From positions 1-20,813 of the forward strand of contig MU624844.1 in NCBI GenBank assembly GCA_025349905.2: a DNA stretch of 20,813 bases, in the 5' to 3' direction. A program made the translations under genes and the position numbers. Below the pieces are notes generated by a model. The model searched no databases. It was not told the origin of the DNA and saw only the letters and a list, made by a program, of their open reading frames with translations. Shown here in pieces: positions 1 through 9,497 of this stretch. The first letter of the stretch is position 1. Each line of letters starts with the position of its first letter. The stretch is from Blastocladiella britannica. Its lineage: Eukaryota; Blastocladiomycota; Blastocladiomycetes; Blastocladiales; Blastocladiaceae.

Positions 1-205
1 CGGACATGGAGTGGTGCCGGTTGTTCCCTCGCTGGTGGGCTTCGCGGATGGAGCGGGCGGTGGCGGACGATACGTGCTCGTCCGGGACGGCTGCCGCGCG
101 GGACCAACTCTGGGACGTGTGCGGGGCGGCCTTGTGTGAGAGGCAGCCGTCGGCCCTGTTGGTTCGTTTGGCGGAGGCGGTCGAGGCCTCTGCGCCAGTG
201 ACGGC
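1..205 (+). other. Possible 3' part of a gene cut by the left window edge
   Basis: This stretch is GC-rich and codon-like, then gives way near position 205 to pyrimidine-rich, AT-richer DNA typical of the intergenic spaces here. In the frame starting at position 3 it reads a helical-looking stretch (WDVCGAALCERQPSALLVRL at about 111-170), but that frame does not stop until 485, inside the next gene. The frame starting at position 2 reads a Gly-rich segment ending in a stop at 137-139. I cannot choose frame or strand or recognise a family. It may be the end of a gene lying mostly to the left, possibly with an intron. Confidence 0.25.
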
Positions 206-418
206 CTTTCCTTTTTTCTTCCCTTCTCTCCTCTCCCTCGGGCCATGTCATAATTTGGCTCACCCAACCCTCCTCGCTTTCGATTTGCCTTTCCTTTTGG
301 CATACCTGTACAGGATCGAGATCACGTTGTTTCAGCTCTTCCCATTTCCTTGGATTTCAGGATTGGTTGTTACAGGCGTGTGTGTCGCGAAGTCAAAAAA
401 ATATTTCAAAATTAATAA
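206..418 (+). promoter_or_regulatory. Upstream region of the SEC14-like gene
   Basis: This is 213 bp of non-coding DNA upstream of the first ATG. It begins with a long pyrimidine tract (about 206-238) and ends in an A-rich leader just before the start codon. A-rich sequence directly before ATG recurs at most genes in this window, which supports the start choices. I see no TATA box or other element that I would name. Confidence 0.4.
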
Positions 419-1729
419 ATGTCGACGACCAGCACCCTCACGGATGACCTGCGCGCCGCGTTGCGTGCTCTGCGCACTGGCCTGACCCCGGACTACTTGG
501 CTCAGCACGCTCTCCAGCCCGAGCACGTACGTTTCTCCTCAATATACCTCATATCAGATTAACAGCTTATCCACCAAATCTGACAGCTCGTTATCTGGAA
601 AGTCAATCTCGCCAATGTCCACGGCAGTGACTATACCTTGACGCCCGGGCAGTCCGTGGTCCTGCTCAAGTTCCTCCGCGCACGCGAATTTGTGGTGGCC
701 GACGCGCTCGCCATGCTCACCGCGACGCTGGTGTGGCGCCGCGATTTCAACGTGCAGTCGGTCCTAACCGAGTCGTTCCCCGAGTCGATGCAGGCCGTTG
801 GCCAAGTGTGCGGCCGCACGCGCACCGGCGAGCCCATCACCTTCAACTACTATGGCGCGCTGGATGTGGACGCGGTGCTGACGGATGCGGCGGCAGTGGA
901 GAAGTTTGTGCGGTGGCGCGTGCAGCTCATGGAGCGCGCCATGGCGCTTCTTGATTTCGAGCAGCGGCCCGAGGTGGAACTGGTCATGCAGGTGCACGAC
1001 TACGCCGGCGCGAGCATGCGGCCCAGGGGCAACATGCGCGACGCCACCAGGCAGATCATTGCGCTCTTCTCGGACCACTACCCCGAGTGCCTGGCCCGCA
1101 AGCTGTTTGTCAACGTGCCGGCGCTCATGAGTGGCTTGTTTGCGGCCATCTCCATCTTTTCGGCCGCCAAGACCCGTGCCAAGTTCCAAATGGTGGGCGA
1201 ATCGGCGACCCGCGCCACTTTGTGGGAATCGGCCGACCCGCTGGTGCTCCCCGCTCGCTACGGCGGCCTGCACGCGGGCGCCATGGACCACGACTCTCCG
1301 ATCGCGCCTCCGAACCCAGACTTGCCGTTCGGCACGCTGCGCACCGTTACCGTCCCGGCCCGGTCGGCCGTGACCGTATGGATCTCTGGGATCAAAGCCG
1401 TGCCCACGCGCATCCACTACCACGTTGTCACCTCGACGCAGGACATTGATGTCACGGTTGGCGTGGCCGACAAGATCAGCACGCCAGACCTCTTGTCGAA
1501 GGGTATGCCCGTGACCATTGTGAATGACAAGCATGACCCTGCCGCTGCCGCCGGGAGCTGGCCAGTGGAGGCCAAGGGTCGTGGCGAGATTGTCGTTGGC
1601 AATCTCGAAGTTCCTGCATCCGGAAGTGCTGGCGCTGGCGCCTGCCCGTACTTGGTGTTGGACAACTCGTACAGTTACTTTACGAGCAAGGACGTCCGCT
1701 TTGCCTTGTACGAGAGCACCGATCAATGA
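419..1729 (+). CDS. SEC14-like CRAL-TRIO / GOLD domain lipid-transfer protein
   Basis: Two exons, 419-526 and 587-1729, separated by a 60-bp phase-0 intron (GTACGT...GACAG), give 416 residues. The start ATG at 419 lies in an A-rich context. The N-terminal part carries the CRAL-TRIO-N helix signature (LLKFLRAREFVVADALAML, about residues 60-80). A CRAL-TRIO lipid-binding domain follows to about residue 270, with the hallmark HDYAGASM and the helix running into FVNVPALMSGLFAAI. The C-terminal third is a GOLD-type beta domain ending in YLVLDNSYSYFTSKDVRFAL. This order matches the SEC14L2/patellin type, which binds phosphoinositides, tocopherol or other hydrophobic ligands and works at the cytosolic face of membranes. 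The ligand cannot be read from sequence. It is convergent with the BUD6-like gene. Confidence 0.85.
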
Positions 1730-1772
1730 AAAAAAAAAGGTCTATATATTTATATATGCTCCTTTACAACAT
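1730..1772. other. 43-bp convergent spacer, shared 3' region
   Basis: Only 43 bp separate the stop codons of the SEC14-like gene (+) and the BUD6-like gene (-). The spacer starts with an A run and holds a TATATATTTATATATG-like AT stretch (about 1742-1757) that could serve cleavage and polyadenylation on both strands. Each mRNA 3' end probably runs into the other gene. Confidence 0.6.
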
Positions 1773-4038
1773 TCAAACATCCTCGGCCGCTACTGCAGGC
1801 CCAATATCCAAGGCCCGCTGGCCTTGGAGAGCAACCGACGCTTCACGAAGGGCCGCCAGAACGGCACGGTTCTTGCGCTCGCGCTCGAGTTCCAGGCGCT
1901 CAAATGCCGACAGGCGCTCATCTTCCTTGGCGTCGCGCTCCGCGGCGGCCTCGCGAAGCTCGAGAGCAAAATCCGACTCCTCAGTGGTAGTGGCGGAATT
2001 TTCTTTGGTCCATGCGCGCACGCGCTCGGTGCGCTCCACGGCGCGCATGCGGGCGTCGTGGTCGACGGGCGTGGCCGAAATCTCGGCCATCAGGCCCTGG
2101 ACCGTCACCTCCCATGTGCCGTCAGGTGCGTCGGGATCGACCGTGTCCACGACCACGGGCCGCGGGAGCGTGGTGCGGGACCCCGCCAGCTCGGCCACCC
2201 GGCGCATCTGCTCAGCGATGCGGTCGGCGCGGTCGCACACGTCGAGGGCCGTGTCCACGGCGGCCTCGGCTCGGGCCAGCGCCTGCTGCTCCACCACCAC
2301 GCGGCCCAGCTCCCTTTCCCACACGCGCTTCCAGGCCGGGGTGGCCGCGTCGATCGACGCCGCCGCCTGGCCCGCCTGCTCGGCCACCGCCGTCGACTCG
2401 GCCCGCGCGTACTCGAGCGCCGCCTTTGTTGGTACCGCCGATCGCTGCACCATGTCGAGCCGCAGCTGCTCAATGTGCTCCCACAGGTCGGTCGCGCGGG
2501 CGTCCAGCGCCATGGTCGATGCTTCCAGCGCGGGCTGCGACGCAGCTATGGCTTCCCGCGACAGACCCTCGCTCAGGACCGGAGCGGTAGTCGATGCAGA
2601 CGCAGCAGAAGCTGAGCGTGCCGTGAGCGCCAGGCGCACCGCATCCCGCGCCGCATCGGCCGCTCGCGCAAACTGGGCCGTGTGGTCCGCCACCTCGGAC
2701 CGCAGATCCGCCAGCTCTTGCCGCATGGCGCCAATCGCCGCAACGCGCTCGCGGGCCGTGAGCGTAGAGCTGCCGCCGCGAGCCTGGGGCCGCCGCGGCT
2801 CGTCGGCGAGCGGGTCCACCAGCCGCAACAACGAGCCATCGGTGATATCGCGTGCCGCGTCCTCGAGCTCGAACCAGGGCCGTGTGGGCGCAACCGCATC
2901 TTGCACCTCCACGCGGTACGGAAACCCCCCGTCGCCATTGGTGTCGGGCGGCGGCGGCAGGACCAGGTGGAATTTGCGAATAAAGAGGGCGTAGATGGCG
3001 GTTGGGGTGAGGGAAGCGGCATCCACGGGAGGGTCCAGCGAAGCGCGCTTGACATCGCGGTCCACTTGCAAATACAGTTTGGCCACTAGCCGCGGATCAT
3101 CGGCCGAGTGGATGGATGTGCCAGAGGACGAGGAGAATATCACGGGGCCCATCCGCGCAGCGAGGCGGGTAGCCAGGGCGGCCGACATGGGGCGAGGGCG
3201 GCGGGCGGCGCGACGCGAAGGCGGGGCCGTCCCTGGCGGCAGCGAACCCGTAGAAGATGTCGTGGACAGGACAGGACCAGTAGCACTTGCACCACCGCTC
3301 CGGTCGAGAGATGCGAGGAAGCTGCGGTGCTTGTCCTGCAGCGAGCGAATGAGCTGGTGGATCAGCATCGTGATTTCCTCGGACGCACCCTCGTCGTCGG
3401 CGGGGGCGCTGCCGTACGTGGCCGCGGTCGTGGATGCCGACTGGCCCGAGTCCCGGCGGTGCGACGCCACCTCCGTTGGTGTTCCCGGTCGTGATGGCGT
3501 CGCCGAGTGAGCGGTCGTGCCCGTCACCTCAAAGAGGTCCTCCAGCGACGCGCGCAGGTCCTCGGGGAACGTTTGCAGGTCCGTCACATCGATGCGGTGC
3601 TTTTCAAACACGGTGATGGTGTTGAAAAACTCCTTGACCACAGCCGTGTACAGCAGCGATACATGCTCGTCGGTCACCTCGGAGAGGTCCAGCACGCCGA
3701 GTAAAAGTTGCCGGCAGGTGGCGGTAATGCGTTTGATGGTGGTTTGAATGACGAGCTGTGGGCGTATTTTTCAATGGCTTAAGACGAATGAAAAAATAAA
3801 TGGAGAGGAGACATACGGCTGCGTTTTGCGACGCATCCAGGAGGGCCATGGTTGGGGTCGCTGGGTCCAGGTGGGCTGCTGTCGAAGGGTCGGCCACTTG
3901 GGTGCCTCCGAGCAATGAACCAAGGGCCTTGGGAATGGGGACGTAGGGCATCCACCTTGCGACGTCGCCAGATCCAGGAAGGGCCATGCTACCAATACGC
4001 CGAGCCCGGGTCGAGACAGACGAGAAAAGGCTGGCCAT
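1773..4038 (-). CDS. BUD6: Bud6/Aip3-like actin and formin regulator
   Basis: Exon 1 is 4038-3817 and exon 2 is 3755-1773 on the minus strand. The 61-bp phase-0 intron is GTATGT...CACAG. The product is 734 residues. Residues about 65-225 resemble the fungal Bud6/Aip3 N-terminal helical region (FEKHRIDVTDLQTFPEDLRA at about 124-143). Near residue 300 begins the conserved AIP3 segment KLYLQVDRDVKRASLDPP, followed by FELEDAARDITDGSLLRL at about 369-386. The rest (about 414-734) is Ala/Glu/Arg-rich predicted coiled coil. In yeast, Bud6 binds actin monomers and formins and promotes actin-cable nucleation at polarity sites in the polarisome. A Ser/Thr-rich linker lies between the two conserved parts. 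Family assignment is by motif memory. Confidence 0.8.
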
Positions 4039-4245
4039 TCTCTTTCCGTTTTTGTTGTTTTACGGCACACTCGTCGGTACAAGTACTACAATTACAACTA
4101 CAAGTGGTATTATTCGCTCGCTGGTCGCGAATTATATGGATATGAAGGCGCTCCTAACGGGCGGGCAGGAAAAAGGGTTACTGGACTTGGCGAATTTGGC
4201 GAAGGAAAGAGAAAATGTTTCAAAAAAAACTTCGTGGCGCATTTG
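4039..4245 (-). promoter_or_regulatory. Spacer between thioredoxin-like gene end and BUD6-like gene start
   Basis: This 207-bp spacer lies between two minus-strand genes. It holds the 3' end of the thioredoxin-like gene and the promoter/5' UTR of the BUD6-like gene. A short irregular repeat of TACAA/TACTA-type units sits at about 4078-4105. No recognised element is visible. Confidence 0.4.
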
Positions 4246-5373
4246 CTACTTTTCCCACTGTACTTGGACGCTTATGGGAACCTGGACGAGTCCAACGGCA
4301 AGGGCGACCCCAACGACGGCGAAGGTGGCAACCTCGACGCCATGGCTAAAGAGCAGCTCTGAAATGGACGCAAAGACGGATCCGCCCTTGCTGGGCAGCG
4401 GCTCGCCAGCGCGGATCCGGTGCAGCAGGGCGACTTGCTCGTCGAGATTAAAGTCGGATTCGTCATCATCATCATCTTCTTCGTTGTCTTCCTGGTGGTG
4501 GTTGTGATCGTCCGTTTCTGCAGCAGTAGCATTGGCGGTACGACAGCACTCGCAAATATCTTCGGCGAGCATATCAGTCTCTGTGTCGGCTTCTTCGACC
4601 TTGTGCACGTCAGATTGCACGATTGGCTCGTCTTTTCCCACCTGTTTGGCCAACATATCAATCGGTGTTGTTCTTGTATTCAAAAAATTGAAAAAGGAAA
4701 TGCATACCCACTGATCAAATGGAATCGCCTCCAGGGTCTTGAGCAGCACTTCTTCGACTGCCGCACCGTCAACAATGGGAGCATGGTCGTCTTCATTGTC
4801 TGAGGGATTGGCGACCTCCGCACCACCAGCAAGTGAGTGGGAAGGGCCACTCAGGTGCAAACAAAGATCGGATCCGCGTTTGAGAATGGCGACCAGCGGT
4901 GGCGGAGGATCCACGGCAGCGACATTGATTTCGAGGATGGCAGCCGCTTCCTACATTTCGATTCAGTATTTCAGTTTGCTTCCGACTAAGCTTTCTAAAG
5001 GCGTGGATCACGAACAGGGAACCGAGCAAGATTGATGCGCAGAAAGAGACTATCTCCAGGGTACTTGAGGGAAAGCGTCGCGAGGTCCGAGTCCAGGACA
5101 GAGCATGCAGGACATCTTTTTTTTTTGGTTTGATGTGAGCGATCAAGGCCATTACCTCCTTCATCAACCCAAAAAAAGAGAGGAGAACGTTACCCGGCGC
5201 AAGATGCCTGGACAATAATCTGTAACTATGAAGGTCAGAGTTGATTTTGGGTGGGAAGAAATGGGGAACCGCACATGCTTGGTGTCGTGGTGCTCGGCAA
5301 TCAGCTGATCGAGCTGGCTCGCCGAGTGCACTGTCAGGACGCGGACGAAATCGTTATCGTAGTACACCGTCAT
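4246..5373 (-). CDS. Tail-anchored thioredoxin-fold protein with CPAC motif
   Basis: Five exons are inferred on the minus strand: 5373-5275, 5219-5194, 5115-5016, 4950-4708 and 4641-4246, giving 287 residues. Introns are 55, 78, 65 and 66 bp. Spliced, residues 1-115 read as a thioredoxin fold: strand IIVQAS, active site C43-P-A-C46, the KYPGDSLFLRINL strand, a PPPP run at the expected cis-proline site, then LVAILKRGSD. An acidic, low-complexity linker (about 120-225, with a D/E run near 215) follows. A hydrophobic segment (about 259-281) stands six residues from the end, so it should be a tail anchor leaving the thioredoxin domain in the cytosol. No signal peptide is present. This differs from TMX proteins, which have a signal peptide. 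Function and target membrane are unknown. An upstream in-frame ATG at 5547 is less likely because it would lie inside MED4. The last intron (3n, no stop) is the least certain. Confidence 0.6.
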
Positions 5374-5452
5374 GTTATTCACGATGTGATTTGAATGGGA
5401 ACTTGAGGAGAGATGCTCGCAAATTCTTCTTGGAAGAAACAAACGGCGAAAA
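5374..5452. promoter_or_regulatory. 79-bp divergent promoter, thioredoxin-like gene / MED4
   Basis: Only 79 bp separate the two start codons, which point away from each other. Both genes must share this space for core promoters and 5' UTRs. No TATA box or clear named element is visible; an ATTCAAAT-type stretch occurs near 5389-5396 on the minus strand. Confidence 0.6.
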
Positions 5453-6717
5453 ATGGACGCAGCACCAACAGCACAAGGACAGGCGCCGACGGCAACTTTC
5501 GCGCCGGCCACGTTAGACCCACTGGGCGGCGCTGACTGGCCCTTCATCTTGCAAATCGCCTATAACCCGTACGCGCCCAAGCCGGCCACCGCGCACCATG
5601 GTCTGCCTCCGCCGCCGCCGCCCACGCGTCCAGCGGTAGAGCGCACGCGGTTTTACGTCGAGCGGCACCGGTCGCTTGCCCTGGCGCTTCTACAGTCACT
5701 GGCCGATCGTGCCACCGCCGCAGTAAGCGCTGCTCCTGCTCCTTCTGGTTCTGGACTGGTGACTGGCAATGGCACTGCTGGCGCTCCGCCGATGCCACCA
5801 CCACCACCACGGCCACTCATCACGCGCGTTGCGACCGTCGACTCGCTTTCGTTTGCGGCGCCTGGCCACACTGCCGAGCCATTGCATGCGACGACCACGA
5901 CAACACCTGCTCCAGTGCTGCCCTCATCGATCCTGGCCGAGATACTGGAAGTGCAGGCAGACCTGGAGACGAGCCTTGACGACCGTGCGTGTTTCGTCTC
6001 GCACGTATCTTGACCGACCGACAGTTGACACATGGTATACAAAATTCAATAGTCCAAACCCACGTCAAGCTCTCGCGCGCGACACGGGCAGCCCAGGTCG
6101 CAACGCTGTCGCAGTCCAACCAAACGTCGGCCCTGATCACCTCTTTGTTGAAACTCGACCATGCACTGGCCACCAGCCTGACTGCCGCCGCGCCAGCAGC
6201 GGCCCAGCTGGCTGCGGTGGCGCGATTGCCCGCGGATCCCGCGAACGTGGTGGATTACGCGCGGTTTGTCGGCAACTGGACGTCACCACCCTCCAAGCGC
6301 GCGGCTGACGCGTTTATTGCCGGCATTGGCGCTGGCAAACTTGGCGAAATGGTCCATGGAGCCTGGCCAATGGAGAAGCAGGTGCGCGCGGGCGTCTTGA
6401 TGGCGGCAGCGAATGCCACTGCTGCCACTGCCACCGATGCTGGTGCTGCCGGCACTGCATCAAGCCAGCCGGCAGTACCTCTTGCCACCACCGATTCCGT
6501 TGTCGGCACTGCTACCTCTACGACGGGTGCGCTCACATTTTCTTTTTAATGCCGCGTTGACCTGTTCACTCATCAAATCAAATGTCGAAAAACAGACGCA
6601 ACAGGGACCCCGGTACCATCCCGTGCGGCCGAAACCAATGCCGCGCTTCTGGGCATCATGGACGACGAGACGGCGGCGGCGGTGGACGACGACGAGGCGC
6701 TCGAGTTCGACTTCTGA
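5453..6717 (+). CDS. MED4: Mediator complex subunit 4
   Basis: Three exons, 5453-5984, 6053-6526 and 6596-6717, give 375 residues. The introns are 68 bp (GTGCGT...AATAG) and 69 bp (GTGCGC...AACAG), both phase 1. MED4-type features are a helical segment ILAEILEVQADLETSLDD running across the first junction into a second long helix, then VVDYARFVGNWTSPP and, after a spacer, the conserved HGAWPMEKQVRAGVL, matching the family's 'YA..IS..T.AP' and 'PWPTE..MR.G.L' blocks. The third exon adds an acidic tail (ALLGIMDDE...ALEFDF) as in other MED4 proteins. MED4 is a core subunit of the Mediator middle module, bridging transcription factors and RNA polymerase II in the nucleus. The N-terminal 100 residues are Pro/Ala-rich and not recognised. 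An unspliced reading would stop at 6549 and lose the acidic tail. Confidence 0.75.
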
Positions 6718-6834
6718 CCGACCGTGTAGTTGACGTCATAAGCTTCTGTTGGCCAATTAAAATCACACCCCGCCCCAGGGCGCTGCAGGTTCCCTTTCTG
6801 ACCAAAAACCAAAATAAAGCAAAAATATCAAAGG
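6718..6834 (+). promoter_or_regulatory. ABCD transporter promoter with CRE-like, CCAAT and GC-box motifs
   Basis: This 117-bp spacer holds a perfect palindrome TGACGTCA (6731-6738, bZIP/CREB-type site), a CCAAT pentamer within TTGGCCAATTAA (6753-6757) and a CCCCGCCCC GC-box-like run (6768-6776), in that order, followed by an A-rich leader before ATG at 6835. The motif matches are seen; binding is inferred from general knowledge of these motifs. Confidence 0.45.
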
Positions 6835-9435
6835 ATGTCGTCGCCCGCGGCGGTCCTGTTTGGCCCCAATGCACCGTCGCGCGAAACAGCCCTCCGCGCG
6901 GCACTGATCGCGGCCGCCGCCGCCGCCGCCGCCGCGCTCGTCTCCCGCCGCCGCCACCAGTCGACAGCACAACAACAGAGCGAGGGCACAATCGACTCGG
7001 CAGAGGTTGCAAGCGACTGCCACGCCACCGACCTGGCACCGCACTTTGCGCAGATGCCGTCGGGTACCGCGCGCGTCGGCGTCAACAAGGAGTTTCTGCG
7101 CCAGCTGCGCGCGGTGCTGCGCATTTGCATTCCGTCGGCCACCAGCAAGGAGGTGCTGCTGCTGGCGCTGCACACGTCGTTCCTGCTCCTGCGCACGTAC
7201 ATTAGCGTGCTGGTGGCCAAGATTGACGGCCGCATCGTCCGCGATCTGGTGGCCGCCAATGGCCGCGAGTTCCTCAAGGGCCTCGGGTACTGGTTCGCCA
7301 TTGCGCTGCCGGCCACCTACACCAACTCCATGATCCGGTACCTACAGTCCAAGCTGGGCATGGCGTTCCGATCGCGCCTCATGAACCACATCCACGAGCT
7401 GTACCTGGATGACAAGCTCGGGTACTACAAGCTGCTGACCCTCGACAACAACATTGAGGCGCCCGACCAGTTCATTGTGTCGGACGTCGCGCGCTTCTGC
7501 GACGTGGTCGCCTCCGTGTACTCGAATGTCGGCAAGCCGGTGATTGACATTATCATCTTCAACTACCAGCTGTCAAAGTACATTGGCTGGACTGGCATGA
7601 CAGTATGTGTTGTATTCACTTTTTGCTGCTACTTTTGGCTGGACCAGGCATTGATTTATACATGGGAAACAGGGCCTGTTCGTCAACTACATGGTGACGG
7701 CACGCCTGCTCCGCGCCGTAACGCCCGCGTTTGGTCGGATGGCTGCCCAGGAGGCCAAACTGGAGGGCGAGTTCCGCACCGCGCACACGCGTCTGACCCT
7801 GAACGCCGAGGAGATTTGCTTCTACAATGGCGAAGATCGCGAAAAGACGCTCCTCAACGACGCGTACATGCGTCTCGTCAAGCACGTCAACTCGATTTAC
7901 CGCACCCGTGTCGGGTACAACATGTTTGAGGATTTCTTGGTCCGTTTTTCTTGCTTTTCTTTTGGTTGGAATGGAAAACTGACCGCATCAATGACATGCA
8001 TATATGTAGATCAAGTACGTCTGGTCCGCCGTTGGCCTCGGCGTGTGCGCTGTTCCAGTGTTTCTCCCGGAATACTCTGGCAGCAAGTCCCGTTCCGCCG
8101 CCGTTACCGGCAGCCCCACCACGACCGGATCATCGCACGCTCCTTCTTCCTCCCCGTCAGCATCGTTGTCGATGCCCTCGGTTTCTTCGTTGACCGAGGA
8201 GCACCTGAATGGCAGTTCCAACCTGCCCGAGGCGATGGTGGTCGACCCCACTCCGCGCGCTGCTCGTTCGCACACGCAATCTTTCATCACCAACAAGCGC
8301 CTGCTCCTGTCGCTGGCAGACGCAGGCGGCCGCATCATGTTCTCGCTCAAGGAGATTAGTGAGCTGGCAGGGTTCACGTCGCGCGTGTACTCGCTGTTGT
8401 CGGTGCTGCACGCGGTCCACGGCGGCCACTACCCGGCAGCCGAAGCGGCCGCAGCGGCGGCCCGTGCACAGGGCGCCGCCGAGCCCACCAAGTACTCGCT
8501 GGCCGCGATCCACGGCTCCACCAAGGTCGGCGGCGACTCGCTGGTTCTCAACAACATTGATGTGGTTGTTCCCAACGCTGCCGGTGGCGCTGGACAGCCG
8601 CTTGCCACGGGGCTTTCGGTGACGCTTCGCCAGGGCGACCATTTGCTGATTCAGGGCGGCAACGGCGCCGGAAAGACGTCGGTTGCGCGTATCGTGCGCG
8701 GTCTGTGGCCCGTGTTTGAAGGCACGATCGAGCGCCCGCACGCGCAGGACTTGTTCTTTATCCCGCAGCGACCTTACTTGGTCTTGGGCACGCTTCGCGA
8801 CCAGGTCATTTACCCTGACTCGGCCAAAGACATGGCTCGCAAGGGCAAGACCGACACGGATCTGCTGGGTATCCTTGAGTTGGTTCATCTGGCATACCTT
8901 CCTGGTCGTGAGGGCGGTTGGGATACCGTCAAGGAGTGGAAGGACGTGTGCAGCGGCGGCGAGAAGCAGGTGCGTTCTTCTCGTTTTTCTTTTCATTGGA
9001 GTTGATTCTGACTCGCTCTTTTTGATATCACAGCGCCTCAACATGGCTCGGCTCTTTTACCACTGCCCCAAGTTTGCCTTCTTGGACGAGGTACGCCATT
9101 GTTGGATCCTTCGTTTCATTGAACTGACACAAACGACAAAATTGTAGTGCACATCGGCGGTCTCGAACGACGTCGAAGCGCTCCTCTACCAGACGGCCAA
9201 GGACATGGGCATCACCATCACCACCGTGTCGCACCGCCCAGCCCTGTCAAAGTACCACCGTGCAATCCTGCGCTTCAAGGACGACGGGAGCTACGAGGTG
9301 ACCCAGACCGGCACCGCCGCCGAGGTCATGTCGCTGGAACGCGAGATCCAATCGCTCGAGGAGCGCATTTCCGCCATGCCAAAGCACAAGACTCGGCTCG
9401 AGGAGGTCAACATCGAGCTCGGCCTTGCTCAGTAG
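6835..9435 (+). CDS. Peroxisomal ABC half-transporter, ABCD (ALDP/PMP70/Pxa) family
   Basis: Five exons, 6835-7602, 7673-7939, 8010-8969, 9034-9090 and 9148-9435, give 779 residues. Introns are 70, 70, 64 and 57 bp, all phase 0. It is a half-transporter, membrane domain first, and should dimerise to import acyl-CoA or fatty acids into peroxisomes. The ABCD features seen are: PDQFIVSDVARFCD after the fourth helix; the EAA-like motif AEEICFYNG near residue 302; ELAGFTSRV before the nucleotide-binding domain; Walker A GGNGAGKTS (561-569); Q-loop FFIPQRPYL (Q598); signature CSGGEKQ (659-665); Walker B FAFLDE (679-684) followed directly by CTSAVS; and switch VSHR (H713). A 19-residue exon carries the Walker B region. 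The N-terminus has an Ala run encoded by a GCC repeat, and a Ser/Thr/Pro-rich stretch (about 370-435) expands the loop after the fifth helix. It ends in a short coiled coil. All catalytic residues look intact. Which ABCD paralogue is unclear. Confidence 0.92.
6911..6934 (+). repeat. GCC trinucleotide run encoding poly-alanine
   Basis: A short run of GCC units in the first exon of the ABCD transporter encodes consecutive alanines just before an RRRH stretch. It may vary in length between strains. Confidence 0.7.
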
Positions 9436-9497
9436 AAAATCTACTTATCTTTCAATTTCTTTAATCGCGAAGCAAAAACAAAAACAAAACGAAAGAA

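Noticed and set aside
6..485. Open frame of 159 codons at the left edge
   Set aside because: It runs through the pyrimidine-rich non-coding stretch and into the first exon of the SEC14-like gene in another frame. Only its first 200 bases look codon-like.
764..1726. Antisense open frame of 320 codons across the SEC14-like gene
   Set aside because: The plus-strand frame carries clear CRAL-TRIO and GOLD motifs. High GC at third positions suppresses antisense stops and creates such shadows.
1726..2994. Plus-strand open frame of 422 codons opposite BUD6
   Set aside because: It is very rich in Arg, Ser and Ala with no recognisable motif. The minus strand encodes Bud6-family blocks and coiled coil.
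5164..5547. Thioredoxin-like gene starting at ATG 5547 or ending unspliced at 5164
   Set aside because: The earlier ATG lies inside MED4 coding sequence. The unspliced end loses the thioredoxin strands that the intron model recovers in frame.
6527..6549. MED4 ending at the TAA at 6547-6549 without a third exon
   Set aside because: A GTGCGC donor at 6527 and AACAG acceptor at 6591-6595 join in frame to an acidic tail ending at 6717 that fits MED4. The unspliced end looks like intron sequence.
8157..9044. Antisense open frame of 295 codons over the ABCD nucleotide-binding domain
   Set aside because: It is the shadow of a highly conserved ATPase domain with intact Walker A and signature motifs on the plus strand.
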